Shown here: positions 1 to 7,143 of the stretch, piece by piece
Layout: every line of letters starts with the position of its first letter
Position numbering within the stretch: the first letter of the stretch is position 1
NCBI GenBank assembly: GCA_019690055.1
Contig: JADGGF010000206.1
Location: forward strand, 1-7,605
DNA: 7,605 nucleotides
Direction of reading: 5' to 3'
Source: Micromonosporaceae bacterium
Lineage (GTDB): Bacteria; Actinomycetota; Actinomycetes; Mycobacteriales; Micromonosporaceae
Program-made: the position numbers and the translations under genes
The notes under the pieces: model-generated
Database searches by the model: none
Told to the model about the DNA's origin: nothing
What the model saw: the letters and a program-made list of their open reading frames with translations, nothing else

Positions 1-99
1 TTGGACATTCTGATGAAGGTCACCTGGTGGCCCGGCTGGATCCTGACGGTGTTGTTGGTCATCAGCGGAATACGGGAGCTCATGCAGTCGAAGAATTAG
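1..99 (+). CDS. C-terminal end of a small membrane protein (5' partial)
   Basis: The first frame is open from base 1 to a TAG at 97-99 and would encode 32 residues ending in ...RELMQSKN. It contains one hydrophobic stretch (WWPGWILTVLLVISGI) followed by a charged tail, as in a last transmembrane helix with a cytoplasmic C-terminus. The gene most likely begins before the window. An internal ATG at 13 could start a 28-residue single-helix protein, but no ribosome site lies before it. I do not recognise the family. A perfect hairpin about 115 bases downstream could end its transcript. Confidence 0.4.
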   Translation: MDILMKVTWWPGWILTVLLVISGIRELMQSKN

Positions 100-215
100 T
101 CGCCAGTTACTGTGCGCTACCTTCCTGGAGGACATCGGCCGGCGACCGCCGACCAGATTCGGGTGCACGTCTCGTGCGACCTACTCGCGGACGCGCTGGC
201 GAGGCGTGCATTTGC

Positions 216-249
216 GGTGCCACCGCGCTCCGCCGTCCGCGGTGGCACC
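216..249 (+). terminator. Perfect 12-bp hairpin, likely terminator
   Basis: GGTGCCACCGCG (216-227) is the exact reverse complement of CGCGGTGGCACC (238-249), with a 10-base loop. No T-run follows, as is common for actinobacterial terminators. It lies between the partial gene ending at 99 and the gene starting at 392, so it probably ends the upstream transcript. The rest of 100-391 shows no convincing gene; the open frames there are rich in arginine, as expected for chance frames in GC-rich DNA. A TAGGCT at 344-349 could be a -10 box for the next gene, but I see no good -35 before it. Confidence 0.55.
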
Positions 250-391
250 AGCGCCTTTCGCCGCGCGTCGTCGATGACGGGCGGGTGACCGGCTCCGGCT
301 GGCACCGCCGCCAGCGAGGAACGAGGTCGGCATCTGGCTGAGCTAGGCTCGTGCTTCGGCACGATCACGACCTCAGCGGAGACCCCTCACC

Positions 392-763
392 ATGCACACG
401 TTCCTGTGGATCGTCCAGTCCGTTCTCGCCGCAGCGTTCTTCCTGGCCGGCCTGGGGAAGCTGATCACGCCGAAGGCGAAGCTCCAGCCCATGCTGCCGT
501 GGACCGAGGATTTCTCCGCCGGCACCGTGAAGTTCATCGGCGTGGCCGAGGTGCTCGGTGGGCTCGGGCTGATCCTGCCCGCGGCGACCGGAATCGCGCC
601 GGTGCTGACCCCGCTCGCCGCGACCGGCCTGGCCGTCATCATGGTCCTGGCCGCAGTCACCCACGCCCGCCGCAAGGAGCCGCAGGCGATCGCGGTCAAC
701 GCGATCCTGTTCGTGCTCGCCGCCCTGGTGGCCTGGGGCCGGCTCGGCCCGTACGCCTGGTGA
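392..763 (+). CDS. DoxX family integral membrane protein
   Basis: This encodes a 123-residue protein with four hydrophobic segments at about residues 4-23, 45-63, 68-90 and 99-119. The first helix carries the FFLAGLGKL stretch typical of DoxX-like proteins (consensus around F..aG..Kl), followed by a short polar loop with a proline. Length and topology fit the DoxX/DUF4870-like small membrane proteins of actinobacteria. Family members are linked to quinone- or thiol-related redox processes, but the role of most is unknown, and nothing here assigns a substrate. The ATG at 392 is chosen because GGAGA sits at 378-382, nine bases upstream. It converges with the kinase gene ending at 827 and seems to be a single-gene unit. 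The family call is good; the function is open. Confidence 0.8.
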   Translation: MHTFLWIVQSVLAAAFFLAGLGKLITPKAKLQPMLPWTEDFSAGTVKFIGVAEVLGGLGLILPAATGIAPVLTPLAATGLAVIMVLAAVTHARRKEPQAIAVNAILFVLAALVAWGRLGPYAW

Positions 764-826
764 CATCTGGCCTCGGCCGGCTGGACCTTCCATTCCGACC
801 GACAGCGGCCAACCAGCCAGTGGGCG

Positions 827-1762
827 TCATGGGCGACGGTCGCCGCCGGAAGGACGGGTCAGGTCGGCGTACGGTGTCCAGCGCACGTTCTCGTCACCGT
901 CCATGATGGACGTCAGTCGGGTCCGGAACTCGGCCGCCACGCCCGGCGTGCTGGCGAGAAGCGGAACCGCCGACACGACCAGCTTGAGCTCACGCACCCC
1001 GCGAAGCAGCGGCCAGTCCGGGTCGCGAGTGACGTCGTAGCCGTACGCCGTCGCCATGGCCTGGTGGGCGTTGGCCCGCCCGAACCGGATCTCGCCGACG
1101 GCCACGGCCGCCAGGTCGACCTGCCACGGTCCCAGGCACGTCGAATCAAAGTCGCACAGGACGACGCGGGTGGCCGATTCTCGGAGGAGATTGCCGACGT
1201 GGGCGTCGCCGTGGACGAGCCGCCAGTCGCCTCGGCCTCGGAGGCTCGCCAGGCGGGCCTCGATGCTGTCGCACCAGCGGACGAGGAACTCCCGTTCGTG
1301 GTCGTCGAGCGCTTCGGCGTCGTCGAGGCGGGCGCGGGCGTCGTTGACCGGATCCCAGCTCGGCAACGCGAAGGGCGAGGGCGGCAACGCGTGGAACTCG
1401 CGCAGCACGCGGCCCAGGTCGGGCACGGTTGGGGCCGGTCGCATCGGCGGCACGTAGCGCCACACCGTGGCCAGGAGGCCGCCGACGGGCACGGGTTGGT
1501 CGATGCGGTGGTCCAGCCGAATCGTGGGGGCGCCGACGTGCTCGAACCAGGCACCGAGTTTGGCGACCTTATGAACCCGGTCGGCCAGTGCCAACGATCG
1601 AGTGATTCGAATGACCAGCCCGGCGGCGGGGAGCACGAATACGGCATTGTTGGTCAGCCGCAGGAGCGTCGCGTCCTCCGCGGGCACGTTGAGCTGCCGG
1701 GCGACCCGCCGCATGGCTCGCGTCACCACGGCCTCGGTGAACCGTCCAGTGGCCCCGCTCAT
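827..1762 (-). CDS. APH/choline-kinase-fold phosphotransferase
   Basis: This encodes a 311-residue cytoplasmic kinase of the aminoglycoside phosphotransferase family, which transfers ATP phosphate to a small-molecule hydroxyl. The catalytic loop is HGDAHVGN at residues 184-191 (D186 the base, N191 a metal ligand). The metal-binding aspartate is D204 in CDFDST, the DFG-equivalent. The N-lobe has LVIRI near residue 51, with Arg where many kinases have Lys, as is common in this subfamily. The hinge-like segment is VWRYVPP. The frame stays open to 2011, but the ATG at 1762 is preferred: GAGGG lies seven bases upstream and the conserved region starts just after it. The gene is divergent from the regulator remnant, with 175 bases between. 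The substrate cannot be told; 'aminoglycoside' in the family name does not show antibiotic resistance. Confidence 0.85.
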   Translation of the reverse strand: MSGATGRFTEAVVTRAMRRVARQLNVPAEDATLLRLTNNAVFVLPAAGLVIRITRSLALADRVHKVAKLGAWFEHVGAPTIRLDHRIDQPVPVGGLLATVWRYVPPMRPAPTVPDLGRVLREFHALPPSPFALPSWDPVNDARARLDDAEALDDHEREFLVRWCDSIEARLASLRGRGDWRLVHGDAHVGNLLRESATRVVLCDFDSTCLGPWQVDLAAVAVGEIRFGRANAHQAMATAYGYDVTRDPDWPLLRGVRELKLVVSAVPLLASTPGVAAEFRTRLTSIMDGDENVRWTPYADLTRPSGGDRRP

Positions 1763-1880
1763 GGGTAGGCCCTCTGTCGCTGGCAACTCGTGACGTGGCA
1801 GTCCCGTTTGCCGTCCGGCTGAAACCACCTCCGAACGATGGACCCGCCCCCGCAGTGTTGGAACCGCACGATACTCATGA

Positions 1881-1909
1881 TTGCTAATAGTGGCAGGTAA
1901 CGATAGAGT
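1881..1909 (+). promoter_or_regulatory. Candidate promoter for the regulator remnant
   Basis: TTGCTA at 1881-1886 and TAGAGT at 1904-1909 are 17 bases apart, close to the actinobacterial TTGACN-17-TAGNNT pattern. The predicted start of transcription, near 1916, precedes the proposed ATG at 1938 by about 20 bases. The 175-base divergent region must also hold the kinase promoter on the other strand, for which I see no clear boxes. If real, this promoter could also feed the two downstream genes, because only 73 and 63 bases separate them. Confidence 0.4.
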
Positions 1910-1937
1910 ACCGATGAACTGGCTGACGGAGATGACC

Positions 1938-2671
1938 ATGGCGCTCGACGGGAAACGAGAGCCTAGCAACCGATCGCGCCCGGTCGCTCGGCGCGGCCAA
2001 GAACTACGCATTGCGCTGACAAGTGAATCAACGTCAAGCGTTGACGACGAGACGGTCGCACTCGAACTGGCTCGCAGAGTGGCAGCCAGCGACGTGAGTA
2101 ACGAGACCTTGACCTGGCTCGAGCGGGCGCGACGAGCTGGCCAGCCCTACGCTCGAACTCCTCCCCGTGTTCTGCCGCCACGGGTTCGTCGGTACGTGCG
2201 CTATTGCCATCGGCTGCTGGACGCATCCATCACCTTGGGCCAGCAGCGGCGATTGATGATCGCGACGGGCTGGTTAACGCTGCTCTCGGCGACGGTGCAT
2301 ATCGGCCTCGGGCAGCGTCCGGCGGCGGATGCCGAGCTGGTGGCGGCCTTCGAACTTGCGCGACACGCCGACGTGACCGAGATTGCGGCGTGGGCCGTGG
2401 AGACCAGATCCTGGGTTGCCCTCACCAACGGTCAGTTCCGCCTGGCCGCCGACCTTTCGCAGCAGGCGCAGACCCTCGCCCCACGGAACAGTTCCGCATA
2501 CATTCAAGCCACCGCCCAGGAGGGGCGGGCCCACTCCCGGACGAGCACCGTCGCGGGATTCTCGACGCGCTCGCCCGCACCGCTGGTGTCACCCGTGCTG
2601 GCCCAAGGATCGCCAGCGACCTACGCGATGCCTGGCACGCCTACCACCCAGCCCGAATCAGCGAGCAATAA
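1938..2671 (+). pseudogene. Degraded XRE-type regulator (TPR-like C-terminal region only)
   Basis: From about 2043 to 2525 the frame encodes helical, Ala/Leu/Arg-rich sequence. Examples are DDETVALELARRVAASDVS, RVRRYVRYCHRLLDA, TGWLTLLSATVHI, AWAVETRSWVALTNG and APRNSSAYIQATAQEGRA. It resembles the ligand-sensing TPR-like part of actinobacterial helix-turn-helix regulators found beside peptide-modification genes. No helix-turn-helix lies upstream in any frame, so the N-terminal domain is missing. After QEGRA (about 2530) the natural-looking sequence moves to another frame: RRGILDALARTAG...SDLRDAWHAYHPA, ending at TAA 2669-2671, which looks like the family's C-terminal end. About 100 residues normally between these parts are absent. 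An ATG at 1938 has GGAG six bases upstream, so a truncated protein might still be made. The original frame stays open to 2948, but past 2540 it is only a shadow. Confidence 0.65.
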
Positions 2672-2743
2672 TGATCCTGAACCGTGCCTGTACTGGGCAG
2701 ACGGGACGAGTGCGAGACAACATTTCGGCTTTGGAGCATCGCC

Positions 2744-3418
2744 GTGCCTGACCGACTGCCCGTCGAGCCCACGGCCGTGGCCAACCTTCTGGCCGACTTC
2801 CGTCGAGTCCGCCACCTTCGTAACCACTGGACCCGGACCGGGCCTCGCGTCGGCTACTACTGGTACGTCACCTTCGACCAGGCCAGCGATGTCCTGCGCC
2901 TCGTACGGCAGTGCCAGGACCGGCTTTCATTTCCGTACTACGATCTAGTGCCGCCGTCAATGGTGCACCTCACGCTCGACCGGATCGCCTACCATCCCGG
3001 CCCGACCGCCGACCAACTCGAGGCCATCGCATCCGCGGCGCGTGAACGATGTCGACCGATGATGCCATTCACAATTACTGTCGCGATCCTCACCGGTACG
3101 GGCGGGGCAATCGGCCTCAACGTGTTCCCGCCCGAGCCCGTGCTGGAGCTTCGACAGACGCTGCGGGCCGCGACGCTGTCCGTCATGCCGAACGCATCCG
3201 TGACCAACCGTGCGCTCCATCCACACGTGACGGTGGCCTACGCGAACACCGACGGTGTACCCGCCACAGCCGCGCACGAGGTCGCAGAACAGAGCGCCAC
3301 GCTACCCCCAGCCACCGCCCGCGTCGACAGCGCGGCGATGGTCCGGCTGGAGCGTCGTACCCGTTCCTACCACTGGGACGCCCTTACCATGGTGCCCCTG
3401 GGATCACAGCCCGGCTGA
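2744..3418 (+). CDS. 2H phosphoesterase, 2'-5' RNA ligase family protein
   Basis: This encodes a 224-residue cytoplasmic protein with the two HxT motifs that define the 2H fold: HLT at residues 75-77 (VHLTLDRI) and HVT at 161-163 (HPHVTVAYANT). The two histidines act together on 2',3'-cyclic or 2'-5' phosphodiester bonds in known members. The N-terminal segment HLRNHWTRTGPRVGYYWYVTF (about 24-44) resembles the HWWWRPGW...YTWHLTF region of actinobacterial relatives. The GTG at 2744 is favoured because GGAG at 2733-2736 sits seven bases before it; the GTG at 2684 would add 20 residues but has no ribosome site. It follows the regulator remnant by 73 bases and precedes the methyltransferase by 63, suggesting one transcript. 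Its RNA or nucleotide substrate is unknown. Confidence 0.82.
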   Translation: MPDRLPVEPTAVANLLADFRRVRHLRNHWTRTGPRVGYYWYVTFDQASDVLRLVRQCQDRLSFPYYDLVPPSMVHLTLDRIAYHPGPTADQLEAIASAARERCRPMMPFTITVAILTGTGGAIGLNVFPPEPVLELRQTLRAATLSVMPNASVTNRALHPHVTVAYANTDGVPATAAHEVAEQSATLPPATARVDSAAMVRLERRTRSYHWDALTMVPLGSQPG

Positions 3419-3481
3419 GTAGCACGCCTCCGGGATAAGCCGAGCGCTGGTTGGCGGCCGCATCGACCGCGGGAGGAAGCA

Positions 3482-4678
3482 ATGAACACGACCTCAGCCG
3501 CCTCCGCGGAAGACCTGCGAGACCAGATGGTTGATCGCATCCTGGGCAGCCAGCACCTCGCCCCACGGGTCGAGGCCGCGCTCCGACGCGTCGAACGACA
3601 CCGATACGTGCCCGACGCGTCGCTGGCCGATGCCTACGACGAGAAGGCCATCATCACCCACACCTTTCCCGACGGTACTCATCTCAGCTGCGCCTCCGGC
3701 CCCACCATCGTGGCCGGCATGCTCAACGCCCTCGACGTCCAACCCGGCCACCGCGTGCTGGAGATCGGTGCCGGCACGGGGTACAACGCGGCTCTGCTCG
3801 CCACCCTCGCCTCCGGCGGTGAGGTCACCACCATCGACATCAACGCCGACGTGGCCGCCGCGGCGCGACGCAACCTGGACGCCACCGGCTTTCCCGACGT
3901 ACGGGTGATCACCCGCGACGGCGCCGAGGGCGCCGCCGAGCACGGCCCATATGACCGCATCATCGTCACGGTCGGTGCCTGGGACATTCCGCCCGCCTGG
4001 TGGGAGCAACTCGTCCCCGGCGGCCGGCTCGTCGTCCCGCTGCGCTGGCGCGGCACCACCCGCGCGCTCGGTCTCGTCAAGCGCCCCGATCATTGGGACT
4101 GTGACTGGATCTTCCTCTGCGGCTTCGTCCCGATGCTCGGCCAGCCTGGGGAGCACAGCAGCGCCATCGACCCCGACGGAACCGTCATCCTGCACTACGA
4201 CATCGACCAGCCCATCGACGTCGCTGCCCTCCAGGGAGTCCTGGCCCAGCAGAGATCTGAGGTCTGGTCCCTCGCCACCGTCGGCAGTAACGAATCGTTC
4301 GACCGTATCTGGCTACACCTCAGCGCCGTTCACGACGGCACGGTCCGCATCGAAGCCCGACAACCGGCCGTCGCCGCCGGCCTCTGCACCCCCGCGATCG
4401 CCACCCGCAGCCCAGCACTTGTCGAGGGCGATTCATTGGCCTACTTCACGATCCGTCGGCTCCCGGAAACCCCCGGGCGGTGGCAGCTCGGCGCCACCGG
4501 GCACGGCGCTCGCGGTCATCACCTCGCCGCGCACATCGTCGACCAGATCGCCGCGTGGGACCAGGACCGGACCGCCGACCCCCACCTGGTCGCCTACCCG
4601 AGCACCACGCCCCTATCGTCCACGGCCACGGGAAAGATCATCGCCAAGCCTCACACCCGCCTCGTCCTGCATTACTAG
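3482..4678 (+). CDS. PIMT-like methyltransferase of the FxLD-lanthipeptide type
   Basis: This encodes a 398-residue S-adenosylmethionine-dependent methyltransferase. Residues 1-190 match protein-L-isoaspartate O-methyltransferases: RYVP (41-44), SGPTIVAGML (72-81, the substrate/SAM segment), motif I VLEIGAGTGYNAALL (92-106), acidic D119 ending the second strand, YDRIIVTVGA (157-166) and LVPGGRLVVPL (177-187). Ordinary PIMTs stop near 210 residues. The extra C-terminal domain of about 190 residues (LVEGDSLAYFTIRR, GHGARG, IAAWDQDRT, then a final KPHTRLVLHY) resembles the 'methyltransferase, FxLD system' group. Related enzymes methylate aspartate in lanthipeptides or graspetides, leading to isoaspartate or aspartimide. 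GGAGG at 3472-3476 lies five bases before the ATG. No LanB, LanC, ATP-grasp or precursor gene is seen here. The fold is certain; the peptide target is inferred. Confidence 0.82.
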   Translation: MNTTSAASAEDLRDQMVDRILGSQHLAPRVEAALRRVERHRYVPDASLADAYDEKAIITHTFPDGTHLSCASGPTIVAGMLNALDVQPGHRVLEIGAGTGYNAALLATLASGGEVTTIDINADVAAAARRNLDATGFPDVRVITRDGAEGAAEHGPYDRIIVTVGAWDIPPAWWEQLVPGGRLVVPLRWRGTTRALGLVKRPDHWDCDWIFLCGFVPMLGQPGEHSSAIDPDGTVILHYDIDQPIDVAALQGVLAQQRSEVWSLATVGSNESFDRIWLHLSAVHDGTVRIEARQPAVAAGLCTPAIATRSPALVEGDSLAYFTIRRLPETPGRWQLGATGHGARGHHLAAHIVDQIAAWDQDRTADPHLVAYPSTTPLSSTATGKIIAKPHTRLVLHY

Positions 4679-4683
4679 CTCGA

Positions 4684-4709
4684 TCAGGTTCGTGGCCCAC
4701 GAGACCTGA
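4684..4709. terminator. Hairpin between convergent genes
   Basis: TCAGGT (4684-4689) pairs with ACCTGA (4704-4709), and the inner TCGTG/CACGA arms extend the stem with one bulged G, leaving a three-base loop. It sits in the 55-base gap between the stops of the PIMT-like gene (+) and the DNA methyltransferase gene (-), so it probably works as a shared, two-way terminator. There is no T-run on either side. Confidence 0.6.
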
Positions 4710-4733
4710 CGGACGGCCGGCTTGGTGGGTCGG

Positions 4734-6353
4734 CTAGTTTCGGTCGAGCCGTCGCCGCTGGAGGGCCCGTCGGGCCTCGGCGATGACGGCGAGGAGCGAG
4801 TCGTTCAGGCCGCGCACGGCCTTGGCCAGCCGCCGGTCCGTCTCCTCCACAAGGGACTCGACCGAATCGGGACCCGACGCCCGAGCCAGCTCGTCCAGCC
4901 GTGGGAGCTCGTCCGCCAGCGAATCCTCGACGAACACCCGCAGGCGCGCCACCTCACTGGGAACCAGCTCGAGGACTCCACCGCCAAAGCTGCGCCCCTC
5001 GATCTCCGCGCTCAGCAGCGTCACCGAGTTGTGGAACGAGGCGACCAGTGACGCCGCTCGGCCGGCGCCCAGCATCGAGCCCTGGTAGATCGTGTCCGTC
5101 GTTATCGCCTGCGCCTGGTTCAGGATGAGCCGCGGATACAGGTGGGACCGCTTTGACAGAAGCATCTCCCGCGCCGGCACGATCGGGACGCGATACCACG
5201 GGTCCCGGATCCGGCACTTGTACCGGCGGTGCAGTCCGAGACGCTCGCCGTGACGCAGATACTCTCCCGGGCGGGGGAAGTCCAACGGATCGGGCCGGTC
5301 CTCGGCGAAGTCCAATATGGACGATCGGAGGCCGGCGCTCACGTTCCTCCGGAAGTCCTCCTGATCGAAGACCAGCCCGTCCGCGTTGCGGACGCGGGCG
5401 AGAAGCGGGCGCGCCCACGGACCGAGCTCATAGCGGCGTACGGTCTCCTCATCGACCGAGAAGAACTCGTTGGCACCGGTCACCGTAGCCACGCCGAACT
5501 TGGCCACGTCGCCCAGGACCAGGCACTCATCGAGCGACGCGACTTCCCGGTACGCGTCGAGGTGATTCGGCGTCAGCAGGTACCGCGTCCACGTCGGATC
5601 GGTCGACCGTACGCAATGCGTCCAGGTTATGTCGCCCGACCCGTGGTGTTCGACGAACGTCGCCGTTGACGCGCCAGGGTCTCCCGGTCGTTGACGTACG
5701 CCGCTCAGCACGACGATTTCCTGGAGTACGCCGGGAAACGAGCCAGAAGGGAACAGGTCGATGCGGAGGCTGGTCGTGTTGGACAGGAGCCACGCTCGGA
5801 CCACGCTGGCCGAGGCACCGGTCAGGCACTCCGCCGGAACGATGAGCGCGAAGGCTCCGCCCAGCTTGAGGCACGCCAACGACTTGAGCACGATGGGAAG
5901 CCACAGATTGGACACGCCGGCCAGGGGCACGCCCAGGGCCGCCATCGCGGCCTCGGCGTCCGCGCGCATCGATTTATCGATGAACTGGTACCGAACAAAC
6001 GGGGGGTTTCCCACCACCACATCAAACGTCGGCCGGAGCGCAACCTGGTTGCTGAGGAACGACGTCGCCAGCACGCGTACGTCAAACGGCGCACCGGCCG
6101 AGCGCTGCTCGCATTCGCTGGCGACGGACGGTACGACCTCGACCGCCGTCAGCGAGGACACCTTCGTCGCCAGGCTGTGCGCCTCGATGCCCCGGACGAA
6201 AGCTCCGTCGCCGGCGCTGGGCTCCAGGACGCTCAGCCCCGACTTTCCGCCGGTCAGCTCAGCGATGCGGTCGAGGCAGGCACGCACAAGCTCCTGCGGT
6301 GAGTAGAACCCACCGCGCAGCTTGTCGGCACTGACCTCGCTCGCCAGCCTCAC
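4734..6353 (-). CDS. Adenine-N6 DNA methyltransferase (TaqI/Eco57I-like, gamma order)
   Basis: This encodes a 539-residue enzyme that methylates adenine N6 in DNA. Motif X is RGGFYSP (13-19), motif I is LEPSAGDGAF (43-52), an acidic E72 follows in AVE, and catalytic motif IV is NPPF (116-119). This order is that of gamma-class enzymes. Residues 285-298 (KFGVATVTGANEFF) match the start of the target-recognition region in TaqI/PstI/BsuBI-type methyltransferases. The rest, to a helical Arg-rich tail, would read DNA. The frame is open to 6470, but the GTG at 6353 is chosen because a perfect GGAGGT lies six bases upstream and motif X follows at once. No endonuclease domain or partner gene is visible, so it looks solitary. 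The target sequence cannot be predicted. Confidence 0.87.
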   Translation of the reverse strand: MRLASEVSADKLRGGFYSPQELVRACLDRIAELTGGKSGLSVLEPSAGDGAFVRGIEAHSLATKVSSLTAVEVVPSVASECEQRSAGAPFDVRVLATSFLSNQVALRPTFDVVVGNPPFVRYQFIDKSMRADAEAAMAALGVPLAGVSNLWLPIVLKSLACLKLGGAFALIVPAECLTGASASVVRAWLLSNTTSLRIDLFPSGSFPGVLQEIVVLSGVRQRPGDPGASTATFVEHHGSGDITWTHCVRSTDPTWTRYLLTPNHLDAYREVASLDECLVLGDVAKFGVATVTGANEFFSVDEETVRRYELGPWARPLLARVRNADGLVFDQEDFRRNVSAGLRSSILDFAEDRPDPLDFPRPGEYLRHGERLGLHRRYKCRIRDPWYRVPIVPAREMLLSKRSHLYPRLILNQAQAITTDTIYQGSMLGAGRAASLVASFHNSVTLLSAEIEGRSFGGGVLELVPSEVARLRVFVEDSLADELPRLDELARASGPDSVESLVEETDRRLAKAVRGLNDSLLAVIAEARRALQRRRLDRN

Positions 6354-6372
6354 GCGCCCACCTCCACGCGGC

Positions 6373-6401
6373 AGGCTAAACGACGGCCAGGCCTGACGGT
6401 C
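6373..6401 (-). promoter_or_regulatory. Weak candidate promoter for the DNA methyltransferase
   Basis: Read on the minus strand, GACCGT (6396-6401) and TAGCCT (6373-6378) are 17 bases apart. The -10 box fits TANNNT; the -35 is poor. Transcription would start only about 15 bases before the GTG, leaving a short leader that just includes the GGAGGT ribosome site. Confidence 0.25.
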
Positions 6402-6684
6402 GCTGGCGCGCCTTGGCGAGTTGGTCGGATGCCACACTGACGCGGTGGCAACGGAAGACCACAGTCCCAACTCGGATGACGTGACCGACGCGTACGTCGC
6501 GATGGGGGAGGCCGAGGCGCGAGGCGCTTGAGAGCGTAGCGCGGCAGTGCTCCCCCGGTGCGCGTCCCAGTGTGGCGATCGTTGCTCGCGCGGTAGGGCG
6601 ATGATGACCTGCTGTCGGTATCGGTTGGCAGGCTGCCTGCTGACGCAATCGCGCTCTTCGGGCGTTAGCCATCATCAACGCTGA

Positions 6685-6719
6685 GGGCCCTGGGGCGACT
6701 TCGGGTCGATCCAGGGCCC
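6685..6719 (-). terminator. Strong hairpin terminator after the small membrane gene
   Basis: GGGCCCTGG (6685-6693) pairs perfectly with CCAGGGCCC (6711-6719). Inside it, CGAC (6696-6699) pairs with GTCG (6705-6708) around a TTCGG loop, giving a nine-plus-four pair stem with a small internal loop. It begins 17 bases past the stop of the minus-strand gene ending at 6736. No T-run follows. Confidence 0.65.
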
Positions 6720-6735
6720 CAACTCGGCGCTGCTG

Positions 6736-7023
6736 TCACCTGAGGTGACGCCGAATGGCTGCGCTCCAGGCAACAGCACCAAGGAGAAGCAGCTGGACCA
6801 CGACGATGCCGAAGGTCCAACCACCCGGCCACGTGTCGGGCGCCGCCCTCGTCGTTAACCAAGGAGCGGCGACCGCGCCGACGGCCACGACGAACAAGAC
6901 GAGACTCATGCTCAGCGCGGAAGGGACCTCGACCCTGCCCCCGAAGCTCTGCATCTTGATCGTCACCTTGGAGTTGCTGGTCGGTTCCTCCTCTTGGGAA
7001 CCGGGTGGAACAGTTGCGTCCAT
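6736..7023 (-). CDS. Small two-helix membrane protein, unknown function
   Basis: This encodes 95 residues: a polar, acidic N-terminus (PPGSQEEEPTSNSK), a short basic segment VTIKMQSFGGRVEVP (20-34), a hydrophobic helix at 36-55, a Trp-containing loop (TWPGGW, 64-69), a second helix at 69-89 and a basic tail RRHLR. Both ends would lie on the same, probably cytoplasmic, side. I do not recognise the family. The frame stays open upstream to 7206, but that extension covers a strong hairpin and is low-complexity, so the ATG at 7023 is preferred. Its ribosome site is weak: AAGAG is close, and GGGGGGAG is too far at 18 bases. The gene is divergent from the ribbon-helix-helix gene at 7294 and ends in a clear hairpin. 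Confidence 0.6.
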   Translation of the reverse strand: MDATVPPGSQEEEPTSNSKVTIKMQSFGGRVEVPSALSMSLVLFVVAVGAVAAPWLTTRAAPDTWPGGWTFGIVVVQLLLLGAVAWSAAIRRHLR

Positions 7024-7110
7024 CTCGGGCGCTCTTACTTTCTCCCCCCCGGAGCGCGGTTGGAGGGCCGCTGTGGACTCCGGGAAGCCTCCTGAGCCGC
7101 AGCGGCTGAA

Positions 7111-7143
7111 CGCCGCTCCCTGCCCCCGCGACAGGGAGCGGCG
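7111..7143. repeat. Perfect 12-bp inverted repeat in the divergent region
   Basis: CGCCGCTCCCTG (7111-7122) and CAGGGAGCGGCG (7132-7143) are exact reverse complements with a nine-base loop. A second palindrome, AGCCGC-A-GCGGCT (7095-7107), is just beside it. On a minus-strand transcript from the promoter at 7188-7216, both lie in the untranslated leader of the small membrane gene, about 90 bases before its ATG. An attenuator or RNA-stabilising role is possible but unproven. Confidence 0.6.

Larger units (their letters stand above)
6354..6735. other. Gene-free gap upstream of the DNA methyltransferase
   Basis: About 380 bases separate the DNA methyltransferase start from the end of the small membrane gene. 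Open frames here are Arg-rich and unconvincing. A 28-codon GTG frame at 6445-6531 (+) has natural-looking acidic composition (DHSPNSDDVTDAYVAMGEAEA) but no ribosome site, so I do not call it. A small inverted repeat, GCAGG-CTG-CCTGC, lies near 6629-6642. The gap may hold the methyltransferase promoter and decayed sequence. Confidence 0.4.

Noticed and set aside
365..793. Long minus-strand frame opposite the DoxX gene
   Set aside because: It is Gly/Gln/Arg-rich with no recognisable motif and lies exactly antisense to a clear membrane protein.
779..818. Possible hairpin between the convergent DoxX and kinase genes (GGCTGG/CCAGCC)
   Set aside because: Only six pairs with a loop of 28 bases; too weak to call a terminator.
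1763..2011. Longer N-terminus for the kinase
   Set aside because: A good ribosome site precedes the ATG at 1762, and the extension has no conserved character and would run across the divergent promoter region.
2540..2948. Continuation of the regulator frame as a 355-residue protein
   Set aside because: Past about 2540 the translation is Ser/Pro/Thr-rich, and it overlaps the 2H phosphoesterase gene in another frame, so it is a shadow.
3419..3481. Search for a lanthipeptide precursor next to the methyltransferase
   Set aside because: This gap and the other gaps hold no short frame with an FxLD-like leader and a Ser/Thr/Cys-rich core.
6354..6470. Longer N-terminus for the DNA methyltransferase
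   Set aside because: A perfect GGAGGT sits six bases before the GTG at 6353; the extra residues look random.
6376..6678. 100-codon minus-strand frame between the DNA methyltransferase and the membrane gene
   Set aside because: No ribosome site or recognisable motif; composition fits chance frames.
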